A program made the translations under genes and the position numbers. The notes below the pieces were generated by a model that was not told the DNA's origin, searched no databases, and saw only the letters and a program-made list of their open reading frames with translations. Below are positions 1-8,262 of a stretch of 64,000 nucleotides of DNA, piece by piece. Origin of the DNA: Paenibacillus agricola (GTDB lineage: Bacteria; Bacillota; Bacilli; Paenibacillales; NBRC-103111); NCBI RefSeq assembly GCF_011440305.1, contig NZ_JAAOIW010000008.1, positions 62,001 through 126,000 on the forward strand, given 5' to 3'. The stretch's first letter is position 1; every line of letters begins with the position of its first letter.

Positions 1-1007
1 TCCAGCCAAGGCCTCGGCTCATACTTCATTACCTGCGGCGACAGCCATATGCTTGCCGCGGGGTGGTAACGCCGCAGCAGCTGTGACATTTCCTCCGACC
101 ATTCGAAGAGCGGATCGGGATGCATCCCTCCTGGGTCGCTCCCGGGAATCATCACGGCGTCAATTCGTGACAGCTTACTGAATATTTCTTCCCTTTCAGC
201 TAGCTCCAGCTGCCGTACCTGAGGATCGGCATAATCATCAGCCATGTTTGGATACCAAATCCATACATGCATCCCGTAGGAATCGATGATGGCGGACAAC
301 TGGATCATCATCTCGCTTGGATCGACCTTCATGAGCGGTCCTATGGCGTCATCGTCCGTACGGGGGGGCATAATCTCGATACTATTAGCCCCGAATAGCG
401 CCAATTCCCGGATGTATTGCTCATACTGCTCGACGGTCCAGGCATCGTAAGCATTCGTTTTAGGACGGTATCCCAGCTGATGGCCGCGAATCGGATAGCG
501 GGGCGAGCTCGCTTCTTTGTAAGCTTCGTCGAATCGGATTGACTGCTGCTTCAACAGCGCCTTGCGCAGAAACTTTCCTACTCCGTATAAGACACCCCGG
601 GCATCCGCGCCGATAATAAACACGGTAGCCAAGCCTGCTGTACTCACAGCCTGCAGCACATAACCTTCCGGCTGCAAGCTGCCCACAAGCGCGGGCAGTG
701 CCTCGGTCGCGGTAATCGTCTCGCTTGCGAAGCTTGTCAGGTTTCCGAGGTTTGCGAGACCTGCGAGGCTTGCCCATGTGCCTACGATAATGTGCGGCGT
801 AAGATGAGCGGAAGGACTCGGACATTCATCGGCACCCGCATTCTGCGTGTCACGTTTGTCGTACGTATGACGCAAAGTTACGTCTGTACGCTTCGCTATT
901 TCCTCAATAAGTACTTGAACGGCTTTAGCTTCTGCTCCGCTAGCGCTCTCAGCGCTGACGACCACAGCCGTCGTTAAATCGATAGTCGGTTTCATCGCCA
1001 TCGCCAT
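1..1007 (-). CDS. GH67-like (alpha-glucuronidase-type) glycoside hydrolase, C-terminus beyond window
   Basis: The reading frame is open from an ATG at 1007 to the left edge, giving about 335 N-terminal residues. The start region reads MAMAMKPTID behind a GGGGGAGAG ribosome site. An N-terminal alpha/beta part ends in an ADARGVLYGVGKFLRKA segment, typical of the domain preceding the barrel in alpha-glucuronidases and hexosaminidases (Glyco_hydro_67N type). It is followed by a barrel-like stretch with YPIRGHQLGYR, EIMPPRTDDD and WIWYPN. No signal peptide is visible, so it is probably cytoplasmic and acts on imported oligosaccharide. It is the last visible gene of module A, 13 bp after the binding-protein gene. 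The exact substrate is not readable; uronic-acid-containing oligosaccharides are a guess from family and context. Confidence 0.7.
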   Translation of the reverse strand, partial: MAMAMKPTIDLTTAVVVSAESASGAEAKAVQVLIEEIAKRTDVTLRHTYDKRDTQNAGADECPSPSAHLTPHIIVGTWASLAGLANLGNLTSFASETITATEALPALVGSLQPEGYVLQAVSTAGLATVFIIGADARGVLYGVGKFLRKALLKQQSIRFDEAYKEASSPRYPIRGHQLGYRPKTNAYDAWTVEQYEQYIRELALFGANSIEIMPPRTDDDAIGPLMKVDPSEMMIQLSAIIDSYGMHVWIWYPNMADDYADPQVRQLELAEREEIFSKLSRIDAVMIPGSDPGGMHPDPLFEWSEEMSQLLRRYHPAASIWLSPQVMKYEPRPWL

Positions 1008-1020
1008 CTCTCCCCCTTAC

Positions 1021-2631
1021 TTATGGATTACTTTTCTTGTAACGATCATTGGCTTCGTTGTATATCTTCTCAATTTCGGTGGAACCGCTATCCTTAAGCT
1101 TCTGTGCAAAGCTATCGAAATCACTCATCGGTCTGACACCCATGACGAATTTATCTATTTCCTGATTCACAATGGTATCTACCTTCGACAGAATGGTTTT
1201 CAGCTTGTCAATTTCCTCATCCGTAAACGGTGGTGGTACTACCTCGCTAACGTAACCGTTCTTCGGAACGATCATTTCGCTCCATCTTACCAAATCCGGC
1301 GTTGACGTTATTGCCATCGCATGCTCGTCAACATTCAAAGCGAACGCCAGAAAACCGACACCCAGCGCGTTCTGCATATTGCGGAAAGGATCCTTGGCAG
1401 TGGCGAACTGCTTCATAATGCTGTCATCAATGACCGGCTTGCCGTTTTCCATCTTGAAGTGCTCTCCTTCAATCCCATAATTCGTTATCAAGGTACCTTC
1501 ATCGCTGTACATCCAATCCAGAAATTGGACGGCTGCTTTCGGATTTTTGATTTTCGAGTTAATTGTAAAGTGATGCAGCCAGTCTTTTTTATACATCGAA
1601 TTTCTGGTTTTACCAAAATCATTCTGCATGGGCAGCAGCATCTCAAACTGCGCATTAGGGTTTGTCGGCTTCAAGGAAGCATTGAATTGATCTCCAAAGC
1701 TGTTGTTATCGAAGTAGAATAACGCTCGGCCCGAGCTTAGCTTTTCTTTCATATTGTCACCGGTATTGACGGCATAATCGGGATCAAGCAGTTTCTCCTT
1801 ATACAGCTTATTCAGGAATTCAAGCGGCGATTTGAACTCGGCGTGAGCCGGACCGTATACATACTCCCCCCCATTAACATCGGGATCGTAATACACCTTG
1901 AAACCCGATCCCATGGCAAATCCCATGGAAATAAGCAGGTTGGCCGCTCCCTCTCTATTGGTGAACGGAATTTTGTCCGGGTACGCTTCCTTGAATTTTT
2001 TCAAAACACGGTACAGGTCATCGTAGGTTTTGGGCACCTCCAGGTTTTGCTCCTTGAGCAAATCCATACGAATCATCGGTGCCTGCGCCAGCTGCAGCTT
2101 CCAGTGACCCAGCAGTGGGAACCCATATAGCTTCCCGTTAACCTGGCCTTTGCCAATTTCTTTATTTTCCTTCATCAGCCGCTTAATATTGGGCGCATAG
2201 TCCAAATAATCGGAAATCGGCAGAAACATTCCGTTCTTGGCGGCTTCGTTGAAATAGGGCTTACCGTTGGGCACCCGCATAATATCCGGCAAATTGTTAG
2301 TGGCGATCAATGTTTGCGCTTTCTGATCATAGTTGGCGCTAGGAACAGGCTCCAAATCCAATTTCACATTCGTTTTCTCGAATATATGCTTAAATACTGG
2401 CGCATCCTTTACGATTTGCGGCGAGGAATCCGGTATCATCACCTTAAATGTCACCGGTTCATCCAGCAGCTTGCCGCTTTTCTTCTCACCTTCGGTTGTG
2501 GTCGCTGTCGGTTTTGTGGTAGTCTGCTTGTCGCCAGCCGCACTGCTGCCTTTTGTATCCGAGCAGCCCGCCGCTCCGAGTAAAACGATAGATAAGCAAA
2601 CCAGCATATATACGGTCTTTTTTGTATGCAT
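1021..2631 (-). CDS. LplA/LipO-type oligosaccharide-binding lipoprotein (module A)
   Basis: A 536-residue extracellular solute-binding protein. The N-terminus has a Lys-containing start, a hydrophobic stretch and a lipobox LLGAAGC, so it should be lipid-anchored outside the membrane after cleavage before Cys. A Thr/Lys-rich linker follows, then the two-lobed binding fold. The length, well above 450 residues, is typical of the LipO/LplA subgroup that works with LplB/LplC permeases. It lies downstream of those two permeases after a 156 bp gap and just before the glycosidase gene. A GGAGGGG ribosome site precedes the ATG. It is expected to capture an oligosaccharide; the ligand is unknown. Confidence 0.88.
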   Translation of the reverse strand: MHTKKTVYMLVCLSIVLLGAAGCSDTKGSSAAGDKQTTTKPTATTTEGEKKSGKLLDEPVTFKVMIPDSSPQIVKDAPVFKHIFEKTNVKLDLEPVPSANYDQKAQTLIATNNLPDIMRVPNGKPYFNEAAKNGMFLPISDYLDYAPNIKRLMKENKEIGKGQVNGKLYGFPLLGHWKLQLAQAPMIRMDLLKEQNLEVPKTYDDLYRVLKKFKEAYPDKIPFTNREGAANLLISMGFAMGSGFKVYYDPDVNGGEYVYGPAHAEFKSPLEFLNKLYKEKLLDPDYAVNTGDNMKEKLSSGRALFYFDNNSFGDQFNASLKPTNPNAQFEMLLPMQNDFGKTRNSMYKKDWLHHFTINSKIKNPKAAVQFLDWMYSDEGTLITNYGIEGEHFKMENGKPVIDDSIMKQFATAKDPFRNMQNALGVGFLAFALNVDEHAMAITSTPDLVRWSEMIVPKNGYVSEVVPPPFTDEEIDKLKTILSKVDTIVNQEIDKFVMGVRPMSDFDSFAQKLKDSGSTEIEKIYNEANDRYKKSNP

Positions 2632-2787
2632 CTTTACCCCTCCTGAATGTTAGTGATGAAAATTATTAATCGCATTGACTTATCATACCGTGAAACGTAG
2701 GTATCCACTGCCTATTGGTGGGCAATCACCCCTTTCACTGGACTTGCCTAAACTGGATCCCCACTTTACTACGCCGCACATCAGAGG

Positions 2788-3714
2788 TTACCCTTTCAAC
2801 GATCCGACCATGGCTCCTTGAACAAAATATTTTTGAATGAACGGGTACACCGCAATAATCGGTAAAATCGTAATAATGATAACGGCGTATTTCATATTCG
2901 TCTGAATCGTCGTTAAATCCCGTGATACGTCATTGCTACCTATACTCCCGTCAATCAACATACTTCGCATAATAATCTGTACGGGATAAAGCTCATTATC
3001 AAACAAATAAATCATGGCTGGGAAAAAACTATTCCAGTGCCATACCGCATAAAACATCGTCATTGTGGCAATCACCGGCAGGGAAAGCGGAAGCACGATT
3101 CGCAGGAAAATGGTCAAATCGTTCGCCCCATCCATATAAGCGGATTCGTGAATTTCGTTCGGTATATTCTGAAAAAAAGTTCTCATAATGATCATGTACC
3201 AGACATTAATAGCTGGTGGGATTACAATAGCCCATATGCTGTTCGTCAATTGCAAGCTGTTCACAACTAAATAGGAAGGAATCATGCCTCCGTGGAACAA
3301 CATCGTAATAATAATGAACAGGGTAAACAGCTTTCGCCCATACAGCTTGTTTCTTGACAGCGGATAAGCGCACAGAGCGGTTGCACACACATTAATGAAT
3401 GTACCCACCGTCGTATACAGCAGCGTATTTCCATATGCGCGAATGATCGAGGCATCGGATAAAATCATTTTATACGCATCCAAATTGAAGCCAATCGGGA
3501 ACCATTTGACCTCACCTCTTATGACGTAAAGCCCATTGCTGACCGAGACCACCGTCATATAGTAAAGCGGATACAAAAATACTAATACCATAGCAATCAA
3601 TATCACATAGATGGCACAATCGAATAACAAGGAGCCGAACGTGGGCTTGATACCGCCTCTTAGCTTCGGTCTTGCTGCCACTTTCTTGGCGACTTGCATG
3701 TTGGAGTCTACCAT
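2788..3714 (-). CDS. CUT1 permease, LplC/YtcP type (module A)
   Basis: A 308-residue inner-membrane permease with six predicted membrane spans and the MalG-type EAA loop (ESAYMDGANDLTIFLRIVLPL, around residues 210-230), which contacts the ATPase. The protein ends in VGSLKG, a common terminus for LplC/YtcP homologues. Its ATG overlaps the stop of the upstream permease gene in the string ATGGTAG, so translation is probably coupled. With the LplB-type partner it should form the heterodimeric channel of an oligosaccharide importer. No ATPase gene is present nearby. Confidence 0.9.
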   Translation of the reverse strand: MVDSNMQVAKKVAARPKLRGGIKPTFGSLLFDCAIYVILIAMVLVFLYPLYYMTVVSVSNGLYVIRGEVKWFPIGFNLDAYKMILSDASIIRAYGNTLLYTTVGTFINVCATALCAYPLSRNKLYGRKLFTLFIIITMLFHGGMIPSYLVVNSLQLTNSIWAIVIPPAINVWYMIIMRTFFQNIPNEIHESAYMDGANDLTIFLRIVLPLSLPVIATMTMFYAVWHWNSFFPAMIYLFDNELYPVQIIMRSMLIDGSIGSNDVSRDLTTIQTNMKYAVIIITILPIIAVYPFIQKYFVQGAMVGSLKG

Positions 3715-4676
3715 AGGCTTGTTTCACTCACCTTCCGGGCAAATCGGTTGGCCAGTACGACAAAACAAAGGGCGATGACTGACTGAAACAACTCAACCGC
3801 CGTTGCATAGCTAAAGTCATTGCCGAGCAAGCCTCTGCGATATACATAAGTCGAGATGACATCTGCAGTCTCATAAGTAGGGCCAGTGTACAACAGCAAG
3901 ATTTTCTCATAACCGATCGACATCACATTGCCCAAGTTGAGCAGGAACATCACCGTAATAACAGGGGCGATTCCAGGCAATGTAATATGACGGATTTGCT
4001 GAAAACGGTTGGCTCCATCAATGGTGGACGCCTCATATAGCTGAGGGTCGACGGAGGTGAGTGCGGCCAGATAGATAATCGACCCCCACCCGATACCCTG
4101 CCATATTTCCGAGCTGATATAAATCGTCCGAAACCAATTTGCATCCATCAGGAAGGAAACTGGCTCCAAGCCGATGAGCCCGATCAAGCGATTGATCATT
4201 CCTTCATTGGATAGGAAATTGATCACCATTCCGCAGACTACTACAGTGGAAAGAAAATGCGGTAAATAGCTGACCGTCTGCGCGAATTTCTTGAACACCT
4301 TAATCCTTGCTTCATTTAAAATAAGCGCCAAAATAATCGGAGTCGGAAAGTAGAAAATGATCATAAATACATTGAGCAGCACGGTATTGCGTACAAGTAT
4401 CCAAAAATAAGGATCGGACATAAAGTCGCGAAAATGAAACCAACCCACCCATTCGCTTCCAAATACGCCTTTGACAAAATTGTAATTCTGAAAAGCGATC
4501 AACAAACCAAACATCGAACCATACTTAAAGACAATAAAATAAATAGCCGGCAGAAACAGCATCAAATATAGATACTTGCCTTGCTCAATCAGCTTTAGCC
4601 GATCGGCTATTTTGGATGATAACGCTTCTTTACTCGTTCTCGAATTTGTTACTTCGGGTAACACTTTTCCCGCCAT
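3708..4676 (-). CDS. CUT1 permease, LplB type (module A)
   Basis: A 322-residue permease when started at the ATG at 4676. That start has AAGGAGG seven bases upstream and gives MAGKVLPEVTN. The frame stays open to 4799, but the extra 41 residues are Arg/Cys-rich and unlike the family. The EAA loop reads YEASTIDGANRFQQIRHITLP. Six membrane spans are expected, the first near YLMLFLPAIYFIVFKYG. It is the first gene of the minus-strand module A operon and is divergent from the aldolase gene, so the 292 bp between them must hold both promoters. Confidence 0.9.
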   Translation of the reverse strand: MAGKVLPEVTNSRTSKEALSSKIADRLKLIEQGKYLYLMLFLPAIYFIVFKYGSMFGLLIAFQNYNFVKGVFGSEWVGWFHFRDFMSDPYFWILVRNTVLLNVFMIIFYFPTPIILALILNEARIKVFKKFAQTVSYLPHFLSTVVVCGMVINFLSNEGMINRLIGLIGLEPVSFLMDANWFRTIYISSEIWQGIGWGSIIYLAALTSVDPQLYEASTIDGANRFQQIRHITLPGIAPVITVMFLLNLGNVMSIGYEKILLLYTGPTYETADVISTYVYRRGLLGNDFSYATAVELFQSVIALCFVVLANRFARKVSETSLW

Positions 4677-4968
4677 GGATACGCCTCCTTGTTCCCAACA
4701 CTGTCGGTCTATGCCTATATTACAGCGGCCTCTGCGTTTTAGATACGTCCAATACGAGCAAAAAAGTTTCATTTTCTCCCTCTCCCTGATTTGTTTCAAT
4801 AATCTACCCTGTGCCGATTTTCGCCCCTTTTGCCAAGGACGATATCTGAAACAGCCGTGAAAACTGGGCGATTGACCCCTGTTCGTAGTGCTTTTACAAT
4901 CGAATTATCATGATGAGCATATGCTTACGAAGTAAGTTTTCTACGAAAACGCTAAAGGAGGTTAAACC
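4677..4968. promoter_or_regulatory. Divergent intergenic region of module A
   Basis: This 292 bp gap separates the permease operon (minus) from the aldolase gene (plus) and must carry both promoters. No close match to sigma-A boxes stands out; a TTTACA at about 4891 is the best weak -35 for the plus direction. Two small palindromes lie against the aldolase ribosome site and are listed separately. No transcription factor gene lies beside the region, unlike the other sugar modules, so the regulator is either left of the window or elsewhere. Confidence 0.55.
4924..4950. promoter_or_regulatory. Paired palindromes, candidate operator
   Basis: Two adjoining inverted repeats are visible: CTTAC-GAA-GTAAG at 4924-4936 and GTTTTC-TAC-GAAAAC at 4936-4950. 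They end five bases before the AAAGGAGG ribosome site of the aldolase gene. Their position fits a repressor site or a small leader structure. Which protein would bind is unknown. Confidence 0.4.
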
Positions 4969-5787
4969 ATGAATACGCAGGAGCTTAAAGTAGCTTTGAA
5001 ACATGGAAATCGGGTTTACGGAACATGCATCACTTCACCGTCTCCTAAACTGCCCGGACATATCGGACAGCTGGGTATGGACTTTGTATTTATCGATACG
5101 GAGCATATCAGTATTGACCGTCAGGAGCTGTCATGGATGTGTCACGCCTACAAGGCACTCGGTCTAGCCCCACTAGTGCGAATTCCATCCCCTGACCCTT
5201 ATGCTGCAACCATGGTGTTGGATGGGGGAGCAAGCGGAGTGATCGTGCCTTATGTGGAAACCGTAGAGCAGGTTCAAGCATTGCGCGGTGCTGTCAAGTA
5301 CCGTCCGCTGCGGGGCCAGAAGCTGGAACGAATTCTGGACGGAACCGAGACTTGCAGTGAAGAATTGGGTCGCTACCTGCAAGCATATAACCAGCAGAAC
5401 CTATTGATCATCAACATCGAAAGCAAACCTGCTTTGGATGCTTTGGATGATATTTTGCAGGTACCCGATATAGATGCCTTGCTCATTGGTCCCCATGATC
5501 TCTCCTGCAATCTGAATGTGCCCGAGCAGTATGACCATCCTGTGTTTCTACAGGCGGTTGATGAAATTATCGACAAAGCCCGAAGCCATGGAATCGGTGC
5601 AGGCATCCATTACTGGATGGGTACGGATCGTCACATCGAATGGGCGAAGCGTGGTATGAATATGATCATTCATAGCTCCGATATCACCACATTTATTGAG
5701 TATTTGGGAAATGACCTTCGCACGATTAAGCAAGCCCTCGGCGATGGCGAGCGGGCAGCCTTCCCTCCAGAGAGCGTCAATATTTAG
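4969..5787 (+). CDS. HpcH/HpaI family class II aldolase
   Basis: A 272-residue protein of the HpcH/HpaI (2-keto-3-deoxy sugar-acid aldolase / citrate lyase beta) family. These enzymes cleave 2-keto-4-hydroxy acids to pyruvate and an aldehyde using a divalent metal. Family landmarks are visible: FIDTEH with the catalytic His near residue 47, LVRIPS with the active Arg, VIVPYVET, the metal-binding Glu in NIESKPALD, and the metal-binding Asp in IGPHDLS. The ribosome site AAAGGAGG sits before the ATG. It is divergent from module A and followed 53 bp later by a YhcH-family gene. A role in degrading the acid sugar released from the imported oligosaccharide is inferred. Confidence 0.85.
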   Translation: MNTQELKVALKHGNRVYGTCITSPSPKLPGHIGQLGMDFVFIDTEHISIDRQELSWMCHAYKALGLAPLVRIPSPDPYAATMVLDGGASGVIVPYVETVEQVQALRGAVKYRPLRGQKLERILDGTETCSEELGRYLQAYNQQNLLIINIESKPALDALDDILQVPDIDALLIGPHDLSCNLNVPEQYDHPVFLQAVDEIIDKARSHGIGAGIHYWMGTDRHIEWAKRGMNMIIHSSDITTFIEYLGNDLRTIKQALGDGERAAFPPESVNI

Positions 5788-5840
5788 AGTGAGCATCGTA
5801 CTGGTATGTGCGGGCATCAGATTCGGGAAAGGATGATTGA

Positions 5841-6305
5841 ATGATGATTTTCGATAGTATGAGCAACGCTTCCCTGTACTACGGTATCCATCCGGGAATC
5901 GCCAAGGCGCTGCGATTGTTGCAGGAGAAGCCGACAGCTGCCTTGGAGCCAGGCAAATATGAAATTGACGGCAGCCGGATGTTTGTACTGGTGCAGCAAT
6001 ATGAAAGCAGACCGCTTCAGGCCGGCGTATGGGAAGCGCATCATCGTTATTTTGACGTGCAGTATGTAACGCAAGGTACGGAGCTGATGGGTGTCGCACC
6101 CATTGAACGGATGGAGATATCCACGGCCTATGACGCGGCGACCGACTTTGCTTTGTATGCGGGGAACGGGAGCTTTTTCGAGCTGGCGGCAGGCTATTTC
6201 ACCATCCTTGCGCCACAGGATGTACATATGGCTTGCATCGCCGTAAAAGATCCGCTGCCAGTGAAAAAACTTGTCGTAAAGGTGGCTTTAGAATACGGGG
6301 AATGA
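5841..6305 (+). CDS. YhcH/YjgK/YiaL family (DUF386) sugar-associated protein
   Basis: A 154-residue cupin-like protein of the YhcH/YjgK/YiaL/EbgC family. The family signature is present: WEAHHRYFDVQYVTQGTE, with the His and Asp of the E-x-H-...-D-x-Q pattern, and a late FTILAPQDVHMA segment with another His. Members accompany sialic-acid, uronate and beta-galactoside operons and are thought to act on, or aid anomerisation of, sugars or sugar acids. It follows the aldolase in the same direction and is closed by a terminator, so the two form a short operon. A second ATG directly follows the first. Confidence 0.85.
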   Translation: MMIFDSMSNASLYYGIHPGIAKALRLLQEKPTAALEPGKYEIDGSRMFVLVQQYESRPLQAGVWEAHHRYFDVQYVTQGTELMGVAPIERMEISTAYDAATDFALYAGNGSFFELAAGYFTILAPQDVHMACIAVKDPLPVKKLVVKVALEYGE

Positions 6306-6386
6306 TGGGTGGCTTACCTAAAGTGAGCGTGGAGGTAGGCTAGCTTTCGCTTGCCCATAATCTGCTCAAGGCAGCAGCTGTGGACG

Positions 6387-6443
6387 AAAAACGAAAACAG
6401 GTTAGGCAGAATCATCCTCTGCCCAACCTGTTTTCGTTTTTTT
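6387..6443. terminator. Bidirectional intrinsic terminator between modules A and B
   Basis: An inverted repeat of about 23 bp (arms 6387-6410 and 6418-6441, seven-base loop) begins with an A-run and ends with a T-run. One position is A:C in the plus RNA but a G:U wobble in the minus RNA. It ends both the plus-strand YhcH gene and the minus-strand permease operon that converge here. Confidence 0.9.
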
Positions 6444-6480
6444 CATCATTTCAGATGAGTGTGTGGGACAGCCTCACCCC

Positions 6481-7320
6481 TTAACCTTTAATACCCGTGG
6501 TGGAGATACCCTCCACAAAGTATTTTTGTGCAAAGAAGAACACCAGAATACAAGGAATTACAGCGACTACCGACATGGCCAGCACTTGGTTCCAGGCTAC
6601 GCTGGTCGAATTATCGAGCGCCATGCGCAATCCAAGCGCCACGGTGAATTTTTTTACACTGGTAATGTAGATCAGGGAATTGAAGAAATCGTTCCACGTC
6701 CATATAAACTGGAAGATCGCTGCTGAAATTAAGGCCGGCATCGACAAAGGGAGCAGAATACGGACAAGAATGGTGAAAGAATTGCAGCCATCCATTTTGG
6801 CCGACTCATCCAGCTCCCTCGGCAGGCCGCGGAAAAATTGAATGATCATAAAGATGAAAAAAGCACTGGTCGCAAGCATGGCTGGAACAATAAAAGGCAG
6901 ATAGCTGTTCAACCAGCCCAGGTTTTTGAACAAAATATATTTAGGAATAATGACTACGGCATTCGGCAGCATTAACGTTGATATCATCAAGGAGAACAAC
7001 AGCCGTTTGAATGGAAAGTTAAATCTGGCAAAGCCATAGGCAACGATGGTACTGGACAACACCGTAAAGACCACGGTAGGGATAACGAGCTTGAACGTGT
7101 TGATAAAGAACAAGCTAAACGAATATTGACCGGAGCCTACCCAGCCCTTTTGATAACCATCCCATAGAAAACGATCTGGCCACAGGCTGAGCGAGCCGAA
7201 TATTTCTTCGTTAGATTTGAAGGATGCCGTGAACAGCCATATTAATGGATAAATCATAATGAGACCAAATAAGCACATCAACAGGAACGTAATTGAGTTT
7301 CTAACCGATTCCGATTTCAT
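6481..7320 (-). CDS. CUT1 permease, MalG/UgpE type (module B)
   Basis: A 279-residue inner-membrane permease with six predicted spans and the EAA loop DESAKMDGCNSFTILVRILLP. It ends in ISTTGIKG, the usual C-terminus of UgpE/AraQ-type subunits. The start ATG overlaps the stop of the preceding permease by four bases (ATGA). It is the last gene of the importer operon and runs into the bidirectional terminator. The substrate is probably a mono- or oligosaccharide, not readable from sequence. Confidence 0.92.
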   Translation of the reverse strand: MKSESVRNSITFLLMCLFGLIMIYPLIWLFTASFKSNEEIFGSLSLWPDRFLWDGYQKGWVGSGQYSFSLFFINTFKLVIPTVVFTVLSSTIVAYGFARFNFPFKRLLFSLMISTLMLPNAVVIIPKYILFKNLGWLNSYLPFIVPAMLATSAFFIFMIIQFFRGLPRELDESAKMDGCNSFTILVRILLPLSMPALISAAIFQFIWTWNDFFNSLIYITSVKKFTVALGLRMALDNSTSVAWNQVLAMSVVAVIPCILVFFFAQKYFVEGISTTGIKG

Positions 7321-8234
7321 CGCTTATCGCCTCCATCTTCATAATGGGCCCATTGGGAGGACGATTTGAACACGAGGGCCGTGAAGATCATAATAATGGC
7401 GAACAACACCCAGGAAAGCGAGGACGCATAACCCATTTTCAAAAACTTGAAGCCTTCATCATAAATCTTCATCCCGAATAGATAAGTCGATTTAAGCGGC
7501 CCGCCGTCAGGCAAAATTACGAAAGCACCCGTAAACTCCTGAAATGCGTTGACGATTTGCATAATCAAATTAAACAAAATGATGGGCGTCAACAAAGGCA
7601 AGGTGACCGAAAAAAACATCCGTATTTTGGAAGCTCCATCCACTCGCCCTACCTCATACAGTTCGCTTGGAACCTGCTTTAATCCCGCTAGGAACAATAC
7701 CATCGATGAGCCAAACTGCCATACATTCAGCATGGAGATTGTGTACAGAGCAATATCCGGATTGCCAAGCCAATCCACACCTGGGATATGGACCGTAGCC
7801 AACATCTGGTTAACGATTCCGTCCTTCATGAACAGAAACCTCCACAGGACGGCGATGGCTACACTTCCTCCAAGAATAGAGGGCAAATAATAAACGGTTC
7901 GAAATATATTCACGCTTCGCAGCTTGGTTGTCAAAACCACCGCAACGAACAAGGCGAACGCCAGCTTAGCAGGAACTGCAATCAGCGTGTAAATGAGCGT
8001 AACCTTTAAGGATTTGTAGAACATCTCATCCTTCGTAAACATGTCGATGTAATTTTTGAAACCGATGAATTTGGGCGGGTTGATGAGATCAAATGATGTG
8101 AAAGAGTAGTAAAAGGACATCAGAAACGGATATAGTTCCAAGCATAGGAAGCCCAGAATCCATGGGCTAATGTAAAGCAGGCCGACATATTGGTGTTTTC
8201 TCTTTATTTTAACAGTAGGTTTCGTAGTTGCCAT
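7317..8234 (-). CDS. CUT1 permease, MalF/UgpA type (module B)
   Basis: A 305-residue permease with a short basic N-terminus, six predicted membrane spans and the EAA loop YEVGRVDGASKIRMFFSVTLP. It pairs with the MalG-type subunit translated immediately after it. It starts 28 bp after the binding-protein gene, so the three genes form one transcription unit. An energising ATPase is missing from the cluster. Confidence 0.92.
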   Translation of the reverse strand: MATTKPTVKIKRKHQYVGLLYISPWILGFLCLELYPFLMSFYYSFTSFDLINPPKFIGFKNYIDMFTKDEMFYKSLKVTLIYTLIAVPAKLAFALFVAVVLTTKLRSVNIFRTVYYLPSILGGSVAIAVLWRFLFMKDGIVNQMLATVHIPGVDWLGNPDIALYTISMLNVWQFGSSMVLFLAGLKQVPSELYEVGRVDGASKIRMFFSVTLPLLTPIILFNLIMQIVNAFQEFTGAFVILPDGGPLKSTYLFGMKIYDEGFKFLKMGYASSLSWVLFAIIMIFTALVFKSSSQWAHYEDGGDKR

Positions 8235-8262
8235 TTTTCCTCACCTCGTTATCCGTGCAAAA

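Noticed and set aside
4677-4799. 41-codon N-terminal extension of the LplB-type permease
   Set aside because: It is Arg/Cys-rich, lacks family similarity, and the ATG at 4676 has AAGGAGG at the right distance.
5548-6099. 183-codon minus-strand frame overlapping the aldolase and YhcH genes
   Set aside because: It is antisense to two well-recognised proteins, has no ribosome site and no family resemblance.
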